DNA from: Atribacter laminatus
GTDB lineage: Bacteria; Atribacterota; Atribacteria; Atribacterales; Atribacteraceae
Assembly: GCF_015775515.1 (NCBI RefSeq)
Contig: NZ_CP065383.1
Location: forward strand, 1,488,001 to 1,552,000
DNA length: 64,000 bases
Reading direction: 5' to 3'
The notes beneath the pieces are model-generated. The model was not told the DNA's origin and ran no database searches. It saw only the letters and a list, made by a program, of their open reading frames with translations. The position numbers and the translations under genes are program-made. Each line of letters opens with the position of its first letter. Position 1 is the first letter of the stretch. Of the stretch, positions 1 through 9,544 are shown one piece after another.

Positions 1-1073
1 TTCAGGTCTTGATTCTTGAATTTTTAATGTATAAGATAATTTAAATACTCAATATTTGGCAAACTAAAGTCCCAGTACTCCTTATTTAATTAATGGTTTA
101 AACTTGAATGTTTAGAACGATAACTCTTTCCAGTTAACAGTAAAAAATGACAAAGATGGATTTTCTGGATTTAGAACATTAGGATGGTCTCGACGCTATC
201 AAGAAAGAGTTATCTTCAAGTTATTACAATCAGCGTATTTTCATAGCTCCGATATCATGATTGGTACTTTTAGCAATTATATGAAGTGATTTCTCATTAA
301 AACTATTAAATATTGTTTGATATGATCAATTTATAATCATTTTGAGCATCTTTTCTTTTTCTCTTTTTTCTCATCCTTGCTGTGAACAAGCAAAAGGGTA
401 GACAATTTTACATAGTACTGGTAATGGTTGTTTTTATTTTAAAGTAACTCCCTAATTTTTTTACTTACCATTTGCTGTTTTATTTGGCTAATTGATTGTA
501 TTCATAGTGAATTCAATTTAGTTTTCTTCAGTCTTCCAAAAACCCTGTATGTAGAATATTAATATAGAAGATTTTATAGTTTTGAAAGCGCTTGGATACC
601 ATCAGAAATTCAAGTGTTTCTATTAGGGCCTATTGACAGGGAAAGTAGTTAGCTTTATTATTTAGTGGTAAAGACAATAATACCTTTTTATGTTTTGCCC
701 AGAAGACAGGGTGTGTCTAGCTTCAATTATTAGGTTTTGGTATCAAACATTTAAAATGTGATTCCTTATCAAGATATAAATTTAATTTGTTTTAAACGTA
801 AGACTAAAAAATGTTTTTATTAATCCACAAACTGGGACTGTATCAGCCCCGGATATAAAAGTTAAATTAATAAAATAGAAGTGCTTAATTGGTAAATCAA
901 TCCAGGTATTCAATATGGTAACCTCATTTTTTTAAGTTATGGTGAGTTGTTGAGTCGTAGAATATTTTAAGCAGGGGAGAAAATATTATAAAATGATATC
1001 TAGCATTTTTAATTCCAAAGCTCCAAAATTCCTCACAAGCATCTTACAATAAAAATGAAGATTTAACATCTTT

Positions 1074-1105
1074 AGCCCTGAATATGTTTTTCAGGGCTAT
1101 TTTTG
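1074..1105 (+). terminator. Rho-independent terminator-like hairpin
   Basis: A perfect 9-bp stem AGCCCTGAA / TTCAGGGCT with a 7-base loop is followed by ATTTTTG. No gene is seen immediately upstream inside the window, so the transcript it ends is unknown; it may belong to a gene left of the window or to a small RNA. Confidence 0.6.
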
Positions 1106-1284
1106 AATGTTTATATTGTGTTTTTTCTATCAGCATAAATTTTCAAACTCAGCATGTCAAAATTTATTTTAATTGTCATTTTTGAGACTTTTTATTAACT
1201 TTATAAGATGGATCTTCATGCTGCTTAGCATTATAAGGCAATGAAAAGCATGAGTTTCTATCCTTATCAGTTTTTTATTTTATT

Positions 1285-1308
1285 TATTTTTAACTTTTCA
1301 ATCTTACG
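1285..1308 (+). repeat. 24-bp motif, copy 1
   Basis: An exact 24-bp sequence containing AACTTTTCAATCTTACG is found here, about 335 bp before the first permease, and again at 3411-3434, about 126 bp before the binding-protein gene. Partial similarity continues past both copies (TGT..GNTGTTA). Its placement before two parts of the same transport locus suggests a regulatory or processing element, but function is not shown. Confidence 0.5.
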
Positions 1309-1642
1309 CTGTAGGCTGTTAAATTATGTAGCTTTCAGGATAGAAAATCGAATAGCTTAACGGTAACATATAATGATGAAAAATTAGGATTCTATTCTTT
1401 TGTTTATTATTCTTTTTAAATATTTCTATTTTGGAATGTATTCCGGAGACCCGCTGTAATTTACTGAATAAAGCCATCAATAAAAAGATCCTTGAAATAT
1501 CTTTTTTTATTAATGGGTAAAAAAATTCACTTATTAAAAGTAAAACCAGTATTTTTTAGTTGCTTTTCTCAAATGCCAGATAAAAATATGAAATGAAGCA
1601 GTTTTTTATAGAAGTTTTTTAGAAAAGAGGGGGGACTTTTTA

Positions 1643-2515
1643 ATGCGAAAAGAAGCAGCACGAGGATGGGCTTTTTTACTCCCAACAATGTTATTTCTAG
1701 TAATATTAACCATATACCCTTTCATATTTACTGTTTCAGCTAGTTTAACAAACTGGTACTTACCAGAAACAAAAAGGACATTTATTGGGATACAAAATTT
1801 TATAAATTTATTCAAAGACCCCTGGTTCTGGTCTTCGTTAAGAATCACCCTAATATTTTTGTTTGGGTGTTTATTTTTCGAACATTTTTTTGGATTTTTA
1901 TTAGCTTTACTCCTCAGTCTTTTAGGAAAAGCAAAAAGCTATCTGCCATTATTTTTTATTGTTCCGATGATGTTACCGCCTATTGTTTCTGCCTTGATAT
2001 GGAAATTAATGTACAGACCCTTAGGACTTATGAATTGGTTTTTAAGCCTTCTTGGAATATCGCCCATAAATTGGGTAACAGATTCGAATCAAGTTTTACC
2101 CAGTATTATGATTACTGATATCTGGCAATGGACTCCATTTGTAATGCTGATACTCTTTTCAGGCATAAATTCTATACCAGAAGAATTATTCGATGCAGTT
2201 GATATTGATGGAGGAGGACTATTTGCGAAAATTAAACATTTAATCCTCCCACTAATTAAACCACTTTTTATCATCTCGTTTCTTTTGCGTTTTATCTTTA
2301 TTTTTACAACATTTGATATTATTGCTGGACTCAGTCGAGGAGGACCTGGGCATGCTTCTATGACTTTATACTACTATTCTTATTTAAAGAGCTTTGAATG
2401 GTTGAGAATGGGGGAAGGTGCATCTCTAAATATTTTTGTTTTTGCAATAACCATGGGAGTTGGTATGATTTTGCTGAATAAAATAATGAAGGGGAGTGTC
2501 GTATTATATGATTAG
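1643..2515 (+). CDS. Sugar ABC transporter permease, MalF/UgpA type
   Basis: This 290-residue inner-membrane protein is one half of the permease of a CUT1-type carbohydrate importer. It has about six hydrophobic segments, starting with one at residues 10-35, and the cytoplasmic EAA loop (EELFDAVDIDGGG, about residues 179-191) that docks the ATPase. The start is an ATG behind a purine-rich GAGGGGGGA. The second permease gene overlaps its 3' end by 8 bp and the binding-protein gene follows, so the three form one transport locus. No ATPase gene is present; such systems often share an MsmK-type ATPase encoded elsewhere. The family assignment is firm, the substrate is not known. Confidence 0.9.
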   Translation: MRKEAARGWAFLLPTMLFLVILTIYPFIFTVSASLTNWYLPETKRTFIGIQNFINLFKDPWFWSSLRITLIFLFGCLFFEHFFGFLLALLLSLLGKAKSYLPLFFIVPMMLPPIVSALIWKLMYRPLGLMNWFLSLLGISPINWVTDSNQVLPSIMITDIWQWTPFVMLILFSGINSIPEELFDAVDIDGGGLFAKIKHLILPLIKPLFIISFLLRFIFIFTTFDIIAGLSRGGPGHASMTLYYYSYLKSFEWLRMGEGASLNIFVFAITMGVGMILLNKIMKGSVVLYD

Positions 2516-3332
2516 AATTAGCAAAAAAGGCAAGATAGTTGTATATATCGCTTTGGGTATCGCTTTGCTGTTGACTTGGATCCCCCTTCTTTGGATATTT
2601 CTTACCTCAATTCGATCTCGAGGAGAAACATTAGCTTATCCACCCGTATGGTTTTTTAAACCTACATTAAGTAGCTTTTCTTACCTGGCATCTTCTACAG
2701 ATTTTTTAACTTCTTATTTTAATAGTATTTATGTAGGAGGGATATCAACAATTATTGTTATAGGGTTGGCTATACCAGCTGCTTATGCATTAGCAAGGCT
2801 AAAATTTGCAGGGAAAGACAATGTCGGTTTTTATATTATCTCAACAAAAATGACCCCTCCAATTGTCGTTTTATATGCATTTTATATTATGTTTTCTAAT
2901 TTAGGACTTTTAAGAACACTTTCAGGATTAATTATCTTGCATATAGCTATAAATCTTCCCTTAGCGGTATGGTTATTAAAAGGATTTTTTGAAAGTTTAC
3001 CCCAAGTAATAGAAGAAGCCGCAAAAATTGATGGTTGTAGTGATTGGAGTGTAATGTGGAAAATTACCTTCCCACTATCATTACCAGGAATTATGGTTAC
3101 TGGAGTTTTATGTCTTATGTTTTCTTGGATGGAATTTATTTTTGCTTCCACAATAACCGACCCCACTACTCGAACGGTGCCAGTCCTTATATATAGCTGG
3201 ATATCATATTCGCAAATATATTGGGAAAGAGTCGCTGCAGCAGGTATTTTATATATAATTCCGGTTTTCGTTCTTTCTATTGCAATAAGAAAAAATTTAT
3301 TAAGAGGTATGAGTTTTGGGCTTCTCAAATAA
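2508..3332 (+). CDS. Sugar ABC transporter permease, MalG/UgpE type
   Basis: This is the second membrane subunit of the CUT1-type importer, about 274 residues with six predicted membrane helices and the EAA loop EEAAKIDGCSDW near residue 170. I chose ATG 2508 rather than the upstream GTG 2496, because GTG 2496 lies inside the GAAGGGGAG ribosome binding site. With ATG 2508 the gene overlaps the first permease by 8 bp, implying translational coupling. It forms a heterodimer with the upstream permease. The substrate cannot be read from the sequence. Confidence 0.9.
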   Translation: MIRISKKGKIVVYIALGIALLLTWIPLLWIFLTSIRSRGETLAYPPVWFFKPTLSSFSYLASSTDFLTSYFNSIYVGGISTIIVIGLAIPAAYALARLKFAGKDNVGFYIISTKMTPPIVVLYAFYIMFSNLGLLRTLSGLIILHIAINLPLAVWLLKGFFESLPQVIEEAAKIDGCSDWSVMWKITFPLSLPGIMVTGVLCLMFSWMEFIFASTITDPTTRTVPVLIYSWISYSQIYWERVAAAGILYIIPVFVLSIAIRKNLLRGMSFGLLK

Positions 3333-3410
3333 AAAATATTTATAGACAACCATACTCCTACGCAGCAGTAAAAATTTATTAAAAATAAAGCGTTCTTTCT
3401 TAATAGTTTT

Positions 3411-3434
3411 TATTTTTAACTTTTCAATCTTACG
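3411..3434 (+). repeat. 24-bp motif, copy 2
   Basis: Exact second copy of the motif at 1285-1308, in the leader between the second permease and the binding-protein gene. Its position suggests that the binding-protein gene has its own regulated leader. Confidence 0.5.
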
Positions 3435-3482
3435 TTGTTGATTGTTATCCTGTTTCGTTTATAGGATAAAAAAAAGTTTTTT

Positions 3483-3493
3483 AAGGAGGTGAT
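3483..3493 (+). promoter_or_regulatory. Orphan full-length Shine-Dalgarno (standby site?)
   Basis: AAGGAGGTGAT (extending to TAAGGAGGTGATC) is a full complement to the 3' end of typical 16S rRNA, yet no ATG or open frame follows at usual spacing. It ends 66 nt before the start of the binding-protein gene, which has its own GGGGGG site. A near-identical AAGGGGGTGAT sits exactly 66 nt before the other binding-protein gene at 61532. A ribosome standby or leader function is inference. Confidence 0.5.
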
Positions 3494-3559
3494 CGCATAA
3501 CTACAATAGTTAATTATTTGAGAAATCCTTATTATTAAAAAAAAAGGGGGGTTTTCATA

Positions 3560-4933
3560 ATGAAGTTGAATGTAAAAAGTATACTAGTTACAATTTCAAT
3601 TTCAATAGCACTCCTATTAGCTTGTGCAGCTATAGGATACGGACAACATAATTTAGATGAATTTGAGGAGGCCAATATTAATTGGAGACAATTTGAAGGA
3701 AGATCAATAAGTATACTTTCTATTCCGCACGCATATGGTTTGGCTATTGAACCTTTTATACCAGAATTTGAGCAATTAACTGGTATTCGTGTAAATCTTG
3801 AATTTTTAGGTGAAGATGAATTGCGTAGAAAGAGAACAATAGATTTTTCAATGGGAACTGGATTATACGATATATCGAGTGTTGGTCTCTCAATTATTCC
3901 CCAATATGCCCAAGCAGGTTGGCTTGCTGATCTTAAACCTTACATTGACAATCCAAATCTCACAGATAATGAATGGTACAATTATGAGGGCATAGGAGAA
4001 CCATTTAGAAAGTGGAACTCTACAGAAGATGGAAGAGTCGTAGCAATACCCGTGAATTTTTCAGGACCGATTCTATGGTATCGATCAGATATACTTGAGA
4101 AATTTGGATTCACGCCTCCAGATACTTGGGAAGAGCTTGTAGAATTAAAAAATAATCTTCAGAAAAAATTGGATGAAGATCCAGAATATAAAAATGTCTA
4201 TGCATTTTCAAGTCGGGGTTGGACTGGACCTGGTTCAAATACTTGGACCATTTGTCCAACAATATTTAGTTATGGTGGACGCATCTTTGATGAAAACATG
4301 AAAGCTGTTTTTGATTCACCAGAAGCGGCTCGTGCTTTGGAAGTTTATAGAGATGCTCAAGTTGGATACGGCAACCCTCCAGGAAGTGAAGGAATCGACA
4401 TGTATACCATGGTCGACATGTTTGCTTCAGGTAATTTAGCAATGATGTACGAAGGAATTGATCATATTGTTTTCCTCGGTGATCCAGAAAAATCCACTGT
4501 TTCAGAACTATGGGATGCAACAATTCCACCTCAGGGACCAGCAGGAAGATATAGCTCACTATGGACTTGGGCGCTTGGTATGAACTTTGCTTCTCGCCAA
4601 AAAGAACCGGCTTGGTTATTCATTCAATGGGCTACTTCAAAACCAATTCAAGCAAGGTTAGGTCCTCTAGGAACGCCAACCCGTCTCCCATTATGGACAA
4701 CAGAACCTTTCCAAAAATTAAAGCAAAAAGGTTGGATTGAAGCTGCTCAATGGTATGTTGAAAATGGAACAGTAACAGAACCTCTAATGCCTGAATTTAG
4801 AGAAGTTGGAGAAGCTATGTCTGTTGGATTCAGCAATGTTCTAAAAGGTGAACCAGTACAAGAATCGTTAAGCGATGCAGTTAAAAAAGTTGATGAAGTT
4901 ATTGCGAAAAGGGCAATCATAATTGAAGATTAG
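3560..4933 (+). CDS. Extracellular sugar-binding protein, family 1
   Basis: This 457-residue protein is the solute-binding component of the CUT1 importer whose permeases lie just upstream. Residues 1-28 form an export signal; LLAC at 19-22 may be a lipobox, giving a lipoprotein anchored by Cys22, though Leu at -2 is not ideal. The mature part has the family-1 binding-protein pattern (FTPPDTWEEL, then an AMMYEG stretch). It starts at ATG 3560 after a run of six G. A 227-nt leader with a 24-bp repeat and an orphan Shine-Dalgarno separates it from the permease gene, which would allow higher expression than the permeases. The ligand is unknown but is probably an oligosaccharide. Confidence 0.92.
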   Translation: MKLNVKSILVTISISIALLLACAAIGYGQHNLDEFEEANINWRQFEGRSISILSIPHAYGLAIEPFIPEFEQLTGIRVNLEFLGEDELRRKRTIDFSMGTGLYDISSVGLSIIPQYAQAGWLADLKPYIDNPNLTDNEWYNYEGIGEPFRKWNSTEDGRVVAIPVNFSGPILWYRSDILEKFGFTPPDTWEELVELKNNLQKKLDEDPEYKNVYAFSSRGWTGPGSNTWTICPTIFSYGGRIFDENMKAVFDSPEAARALEVYRDAQVGYGNPPGSEGIDMYTMVDMFASGNLAMMYEGIDHIVFLGDPEKSTVSELWDATIPPQGPAGRYSSLWTWALGMNFASRQKEPAWLFIQWATSKPIQARLGPLGTPTRLPLWTTEPFQKLKQKGWIEAAQWYVENGTVTEPLMPEFREVGEAMSVGFSNVLKGEPVQESLSDAVKKVDEVIAKRAIIIED

Positions 4934-4994
4934 CTATCTTGAAGCTAAGATCAATAATTGGTTGGATAAAAATAGTTTTTAATTACAAGCGGGA

Positions 4995-5025
4995 AGGAGG
5001 CATATGATCGGTTCATATGCCTCCT
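4995..5025 (+). terminator. Strong hairpin after the binding-protein gene
   Basis: A perfect 13-bp stem AGGAGGCATATGA / TCATATGCCTCCT with a 5-base loop lies 60 bp past the stop codon. No T-run follows, so it may act as an mRNA 3' stabiliser or a Rho-dependent end rather than a classical intrinsic terminator. Confidence 0.55.
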
Positions 5026-5276
5026 ATGATAAGAAAGAAATATACTAAAAAATTGTGATTAAAAGCTATATGGTTTTTTTTGATGGAAATTATCTGCATT
5101 GGCCAATCAAGGAAGAAAAAGAATCATGAGATTATTATGCTAAGAATAAGTGGAGCTATGTTTTATGGTGTAACCAAAAAATAGAGCAGGATAGAATAGG
5201 ATCTTTGTTTCCGGTTCGGTTTAAAAAGTGATCCAATCGAAGATACTCCCTCTTTTTCTATTTGTATTTCGCTTCT

Positions 5277-7097
5277 TTATTCAACAGTGACACTTTTGGC
5301 TAAATTTCTGGGTTGATCGATATCTGATCCCTTTTCCAGAGCAACATAATAGGCAAACAGTTGAAGGGGGATGATCAGCAATAATGGAGCGAGAAATTCG
5401 CTGGTTTCAGGAATAACCAGAAGCTTTTCAACCGGAGGAATCACTTCAAGATGTTCAGGATGGGAAATGACGATGACTTTCCCTTTTCGAGCTTTGATTT
5501 CTTCAATATTTGCAAGAGTTTTTACTCCAGTTATCCCTCTTCCCAAAAGAACTACGCTGATCACATCCGGTTCGATGAGAGCAATTGGCCCATGCTTCAT
5601 TTCTCCGGCGCTTAGCCCTTCGGCATGGAGATAAGAAATTTCTTTGAGCTTCAAAGCGCCTTCCAACGCCAGTGGATAGCACACTCCCCGTCCCAAGTAA
5701 AGGAAGTCATGGTAGAGGTAATACTCTCGAGCGAGCTCGTGAATATGATCAGATATTTTCAGAAGTTCATTCATCTGGCGGGGGAGAGTAAGGAGGAATT
5801 GAACCTGGTAAAGAATACACTCATTTTCTATGGTTTTGCGTTGCTGTGCTAAATAGAGCGCGAGGAGAAACAAGACTGCCAATTGGCAGGTAAACGCTTT
5901 GGTAGAAGCGACACCGATTTCAATCCCAGCTCGGGTATAGAGAGTCCAATCGGCAATCCGGGTGAGGGAGGTTCCCATACTATTACAAATCGAAAGCACT
6001 CGAGCATGACTGTCCTTCGCGAGTCGTGCCGCTGCGAGGGTGTCGGCGGTTTCACCCGACTGGGAAATACAGATAACGAGGGTTTTTTCGTTCAAAAGAG
6101 GTTGACGATAACGAAATTCCGAAGCATATTCTACTTCTACTGGGACTTTTGCCAGATGTTCAATTGAATATTTTCCAATCATCCCAGCGTGGCAGGCAGT
6201 GCCGCAAGCGGTAATAATCACCCGTTCCACTGTTTCAAGAGAAAAGTTTTCGAGCTCGTCAAACCTTACCTGTCCGGTGATTCCATCAACTCGTCCTAAG
6301 ATGGTGTCTTCCAAGGCCTGGGGCTGCTCATGAATTTCTTTGAGCATAAAGTGTTTATATCCACCTTTTTCGGCAGTGAGAGGATCCCATGGAATAGAGG
6401 TAATGGTCTTGGAGGTTTTTGATTTTCCAGAAAAATCTTTCACCTCCCAAGAAGTAGGAGTTATCCGAGCAACCTCACCATCCTCCAGGTAAATCGCCTT
6501 TCTGGTGGTATCCAAAAAGGCTGGTAAATCAGATGCTAAAAAGCATTCTCCCTCACTAATCCCCATGATAAGTGGATTGAACATCCTTACCCCATAGAGG
6601 GTATTTAATTCATCGAGGAACAGAACGCAAAGGGCATAGGACCCTTGCAGCCTTTTAACCGCCTTTTGAATGCGCTCGAAAGGTGTTCCTTCTCCCTCTA
6701 AGAGATGAGCGATGACTTCGCTATCAGTTTCAGATAAAAACACGTGTCCTGATTCTTCCAGTTCCTTTCGAAGCTGTCGATAGTTTTCAATAATACCATT
6801 ATGAACTACTGCAATCCGTCGCTGACAATCAAGATGAGGATGGGCGTTTGTTTCTGAAGGAGCTCCATGAGTTGCCCAGCGGGTGTGACCAATTCCCCGG
6901 TAGGATTGTCCATGATGACCCTTACATAAGGTATCGAGCCCGGTAATTTTCCCGGTTTTTCGAAAGGTCTTCATTGTCCCATCTTCATCAACTGCAATTC
7001 CGGCTGAATCATAACCTCGGTATTCAAGATGTTTTAAACCATTTAATAAAATCGAAATAACTTCTCTTTGACCTACATATCCAATAATGCCGCACAT
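5277..7097 (-). CDS. glmS: Glutamine--fructose-6-phosphate aminotransferase
   Basis: GlmS makes glucosamine-6-phosphate from fructose-6-phosphate and glutamine, the first step to UDP-GlcNAc for peptidoglycan and lipopolysaccharide. The protein is 606 residues, the usual length. It begins MCGIIGYVG, so Cys2 is the nucleophile of the glutaminase domain. It has two SIS sugar-isomerase domains (CISQSGETADT near residue 350; LEGALKLKEISY near 487) and the conserved C-terminal end DQPRNLAKSVTVE. It stands alone, convergent with the importer. I did not recognise a glmS ribozyme in the 5' leader. Confidence 0.97.
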   Translation of the reverse strand: MCGIIGYVGQREVISILLNGLKHLEYRGYDSAGIAVDEDGTMKTFRKTGKITGLDTLCKGHHGQSYRGIGHTRWATHGAPSETNAHPHLDCQRRIAVVHNGIIENYRQLRKELEESGHVFLSETDSEVIAHLLEGEGTPFERIQKAVKRLQGSYALCVLFLDELNTLYGVRMFNPLIMGISEGECFLASDLPAFLDTTRKAIYLEDGEVARITPTSWEVKDFSGKSKTSKTITSIPWDPLTAEKGGYKHFMLKEIHEQPQALEDTILGRVDGITGQVRFDELENFSLETVERVIITACGTACHAGMIGKYSIEHLAKVPVEVEYASEFRYRQPLLNEKTLVICISQSGETADTLAAARLAKDSHARVLSICNSMGTSLTRIADWTLYTRAGIEIGVASTKAFTCQLAVLFLLALYLAQQRKTIENECILYQVQFLLTLPRQMNELLKISDHIHELAREYYLYHDFLYLGRGVCYPLALEGALKLKEISYLHAEGLSAGEMKHGPIALIEPDVISVVLLGRGITGVKTLANIEEIKARKGKVIVISHPEHLEVIPPVEKLLVIPETSEFLAPLLLIIPLQLFAYYVALEKGSDIDQPRNLAKSVTVE

Positions 7098-7471
7098 AGA
7101 GGAATCTCCTGAGTTAATGATTTTTAATCGGTCTCTATAATAATATATAAAAGGTAAAAAAGTGAATACGAATCCAGAGGATCAAGTCTTGATTCTTGAA
7201 TTTTTCTATCATTTACTTTAAGAAATAAAAAATATCCGAAGCCTATATTTTAAAGTTTTTATAGTTTTAACTGGTATATGAATGATAATTTTAGGCCAGT
7301 GATCGAGAAGTATCGGAGATAGAAAGTAAAACTATCAATGGGAAGGTGTATAATTTAATAAAAGAACGAGTGAGAAAATATAATATAGGATATGGGAGAT
7401 AATAAACCCATGCTATTTTGGGATAAAGTCACAAAGCAAAAGGTTTTAAATGATGAGGAGTGGGGGAAGTT
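7098..7471. other. Intergenic region upstream of glmS
   Basis: No gene is seen. The sequence near 7182-7205 repeats, with one mismatch, the first 24 bases of the window (core CTTGATTCTTGAATTTTT). The glmS promoter should lie in the right-to-left direction near 7110-7200, but no clear -35/-10 pair stands out. Confidence 0.4.
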
Positions 7472-7717
7472 ATGAATTATATGGGATGTCTCAAAAAAAT
7501 TAAAGGGATTTTTTATGAAGTTAAGTACTTTTTTGAAAACTCCTATAAAGCATTTATACCGGTTACGTTGAATGCAGATAGTGCTTTTTATACTGATTAC
7601 AAAAATGTTGGTTGTCCTTTTGGCGATTCAAAAAATGGTTTGAACTCATGGATAAGACTGCGTAAGAAAAGAGAAGAAAGAGAATTTTGGGCTTTTTATA
7701 AAAAGAATTCCGATTAA
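7472..7717 (+). CDS. Small hypothetical protein
   Basis: An 81-residue frame opens with ATG behind GAGGAGTGGGGGAAG, a fair ribosome binding site. The product is basic and aromatic-rich, with no membrane segment or motif I recognise. It lies between glmS and an IS256-type insertion. It could be a real orphan gene or the remains of one cut down during the insertion. Nothing in the context says what it does. Confidence 0.35.
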   Translation: MNYMGCLKKIKGIFYEVKYFFENSYKAFIPVTLNADSAFYTDYKNVGCPFGDSKNGLNSWIRLRKKREEREFWAFYKKNSD

Positions 7718-8095
7718 TGGTTTATGAGATAAGGGAAAATTGGTGTAACTGAGCTTAATGAATTCTTGTTGGCTAGGGCTTTACTTTGAAATTTCTAAAT
7801 ATTATCATTTGAATTCAATGAATATTTCTTCTTTTTCCATTACGATAACCTTCTTTTACCTTTAGAATTGTATGTGTCAAATAATGTTCGCAATTTACTC
7901 TTAGCAAACACCGGAGACTCTTTTTAAACACAGAGATGACCTTACTTGAATGAAAAGCCATCTCTCTTTGAAAAATGACTCGATTTATTCACCTCCTTTT
8001 TATGAATATGGAAAATAAACAAAGAGAAGAATACAATCTTTCTATTTGGTCAATTCTTTCTGGTATTTTAGTGAATAACTATTCATGAGTCGTCG

Positions 8096-8153
8096 GGCTG
8101 TGGATCCGTGGTCAACCCGCAGGGTTGTCCATCTATCCACAGCCTCTTTTTTT
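8096..8153 (+). terminator. Terminator inside the IS256 element
   Basis: A long stem with outer arms GGCTGTGGAT / ATCCACAGCC and inner arms CAACCC / GGGTTG is followed by seven T. It reads on the plus strand, against the transposase, so it would stop host transcription entering the element from the left. A short related sequence (GTGGACAACCC ... TCCACAGCCTC) occurs at the right side of the IS21 element near 48313-48363. Confidence 0.75.
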
Positions 8154-8174
8154 CTTTTGACTTTCTTTTTTTCC

Positions 8175-9332
8175 TTAGGCTATCTTTAGAAGCTCTACTT
8201 GTTGCTTGGTAATGGCTTCAGAACTAATGTACTTTTTACTACTCACCCAATCTTCAGTATACTCAATGAGATAACTGGTGACCAACCGGAGATAGGAATC
8301 AGTGGTAGGAAAGATCCCTACCACTCGGGTGCGGCGACGAATCTCTTTATGAACTCGTTCGAGCGAATTGGTCGAGGAGATCTTTCGTTGGTCAAGGTGA
8401 GGGAAAGCCAGGAATTGTAACGAGTCTTCCAGTCCTTCCTCTAAAAGAGCAATGGCCTGGGGGAAACGGTCTTGGTATTCCTGGATGATTAAATGGGCAT
8501 ATTGCTTGGCACACTCTTGGTCAGGCTGGTACCATATTTGTTTCAGTTTCGCGGCAAAAGATTCTTTTTCTTTATGAGGGATATGGACTAATATATTTCG
8601 CATAAAGTGTACTTTACACCGTTGCCAACTTGATCCTAGGAAACATTTCTGAATGGCATTTTTCAGTCCAGTATGAGCATCGGAGATGCACAGCCAGACT
8701 GTTTCCACTCCTCGTCTTTTAAGCTGTTCAAAGAGATGAGTGTAGGTGTCTTCTGATTCAGCAAACATGGGTTCGACCGCCAGGATCTCTCGGTTTCCCT
8801 CACTTGTCAGACCCTGAACGACAGCAATGGCCATGCTGATGATGTGTCTTTCACAGCGAACCTTTTCGTAGAGGGCATCAACCCAAATGACTGGGTACTC
8901 TTTTTCCAGAGGACGGGTACGGAACCATTCCACTTGTTCATTGAGGTCTTTGGTGATTTCTGATACTTGACCAGCAGAGAGGGACTCAATCCCTAAGCTT
9001 TGAGCAAGGCGCTCCATCTTTCGGGTGGAGACACCATTGATAAAGGCTTCTTGAACCACCTGGAGGAGGGCTTGCTCCGAGCGTTTCCTTTCGGTCACAA
9101 AAAAAGGAATATAGCCTCCTTTACGGAGTTTTGGAACTAGAAGGTAGATGGTTCCTAACCTCGTATCAAATCGTCTGACTCGGGTTCCAGAGAAATGAGT
9201 GGTTCGGGTGGGACAATGTTCTCCCTTGTGAGCTCCAACTTTGTTTTCAGCTTCCAGTTTCATGAGTTCATTGGTCAGCCATTCTAACATGGCATAGAGT
9301 GGATCAGGTTCAGTCATGAAACCAATGAGCAT
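8175..9332 (-). CDS. IS256-family (Mutator-type) transposase
   Basis: This 385-residue DDE transposase moves the surrounding element. Acidic residues fit the family: Asp in WVDALYEK (about residue 152), Asp in CISDAHTGLKNAI (about 218) and Glu in TNSLERVHKEIRRRTRVVG (about 325). The frame is intact, so the element may be active. The start ATG at 9332 lacks a clear ribosome binding site, usual for transposases kept at low expression. The gene points leftward, away from the ADP-ribosylglycohydrolase gene. Confidence 0.93.
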   Translation of the reverse strand: MLIGFMTEPDPLYAMLEWLTNELMKLEAENKVGAHKGEHCPTRTTHFSGTRVRRFDTRLGTIYLLVPKLRKGGYIPFFVTERKRSEQALLQVVQEAFINGVSTRKMERLAQSLGIESLSAGQVSEITKDLNEQVEWFRTRPLEKEYPVIWVDALYEKVRCERHIISMAIAVVQGLTSEGNREILAVEPMFAESEDTYTHLFEQLKRRGVETVWLCISDAHTGLKNAIQKCFLGSSWQRCKVHFMRNILVHIPHKEKESFAAKLKQIWYQPDQECAKQYAHLIIQEYQDRFPQAIALLEEGLEDSLQFLAFPHLDQRKISSTNSLERVHKEIRRRTRVVGIFPTTDSYLRLVTSYLIEYTEDWVSSKKYISSEAITKQQVELLKIA

Positions 9333-9544
9333 TTTTTAAAAGATATGGTGTATGATTATTTTGAGCCATCGGATATTCCTCCTCGATGAAGTTTTGTATT
9401 ATATGCAACCTTCATTTTGGAGTCTCCGGTGGCTTTTTTCAAGGTGCGAAATTGCGAACTTTAGTATACGTTATCTTAGAATTTTTTTCAAAATATAATT
9501 AGTAAAGAAATCAAGTCTTCTTTTCTTCAATTTGTTTTTTTAGT

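Larger units (their letters stand above)
1..1642. other. Gene-free AT-rich region upstream of the sugar importer
   Basis: No convincing coding frame lies in these 1.6 kb on either strand. All six frames are broken by frequent stops and no Shine-Dalgarno plus start pair opens a long frame. It holds one good hairpin terminator (1074-1105) and one copy of a 24-bp motif (1285-1308) that recurs before the binding-protein gene. The first 24 bases also recur with one mismatch at 7182-7205. It may be decayed DNA or a long untranslated leader. Confidence 0.6.
7886..9459 (-). mobile_element. IS256-family insertion sequence
   Basis: The ends carry inverted repeats: GTTCGCAATTT at 7886-7896 and its complement at 9449-9459, with inner inverted blocks CACCGGAGACTC at 7909-7920 and complement at 9420-9431. 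Between them lie one Mutator/IS256-type transposase gene and a strong terminator. The flanks (TCAAATAAT and TTTAGTATA) do not match, so no target duplication is evident; the exact ends may differ by a few bases. Confidence 0.75.

Noticed and set aside
7098-7300. Possible glmS ribozyme upstream of glmS
   Set aside because: The leader shows no recognisable pseudoknot core of the ribozyme by eye; a covariance model search would decide.
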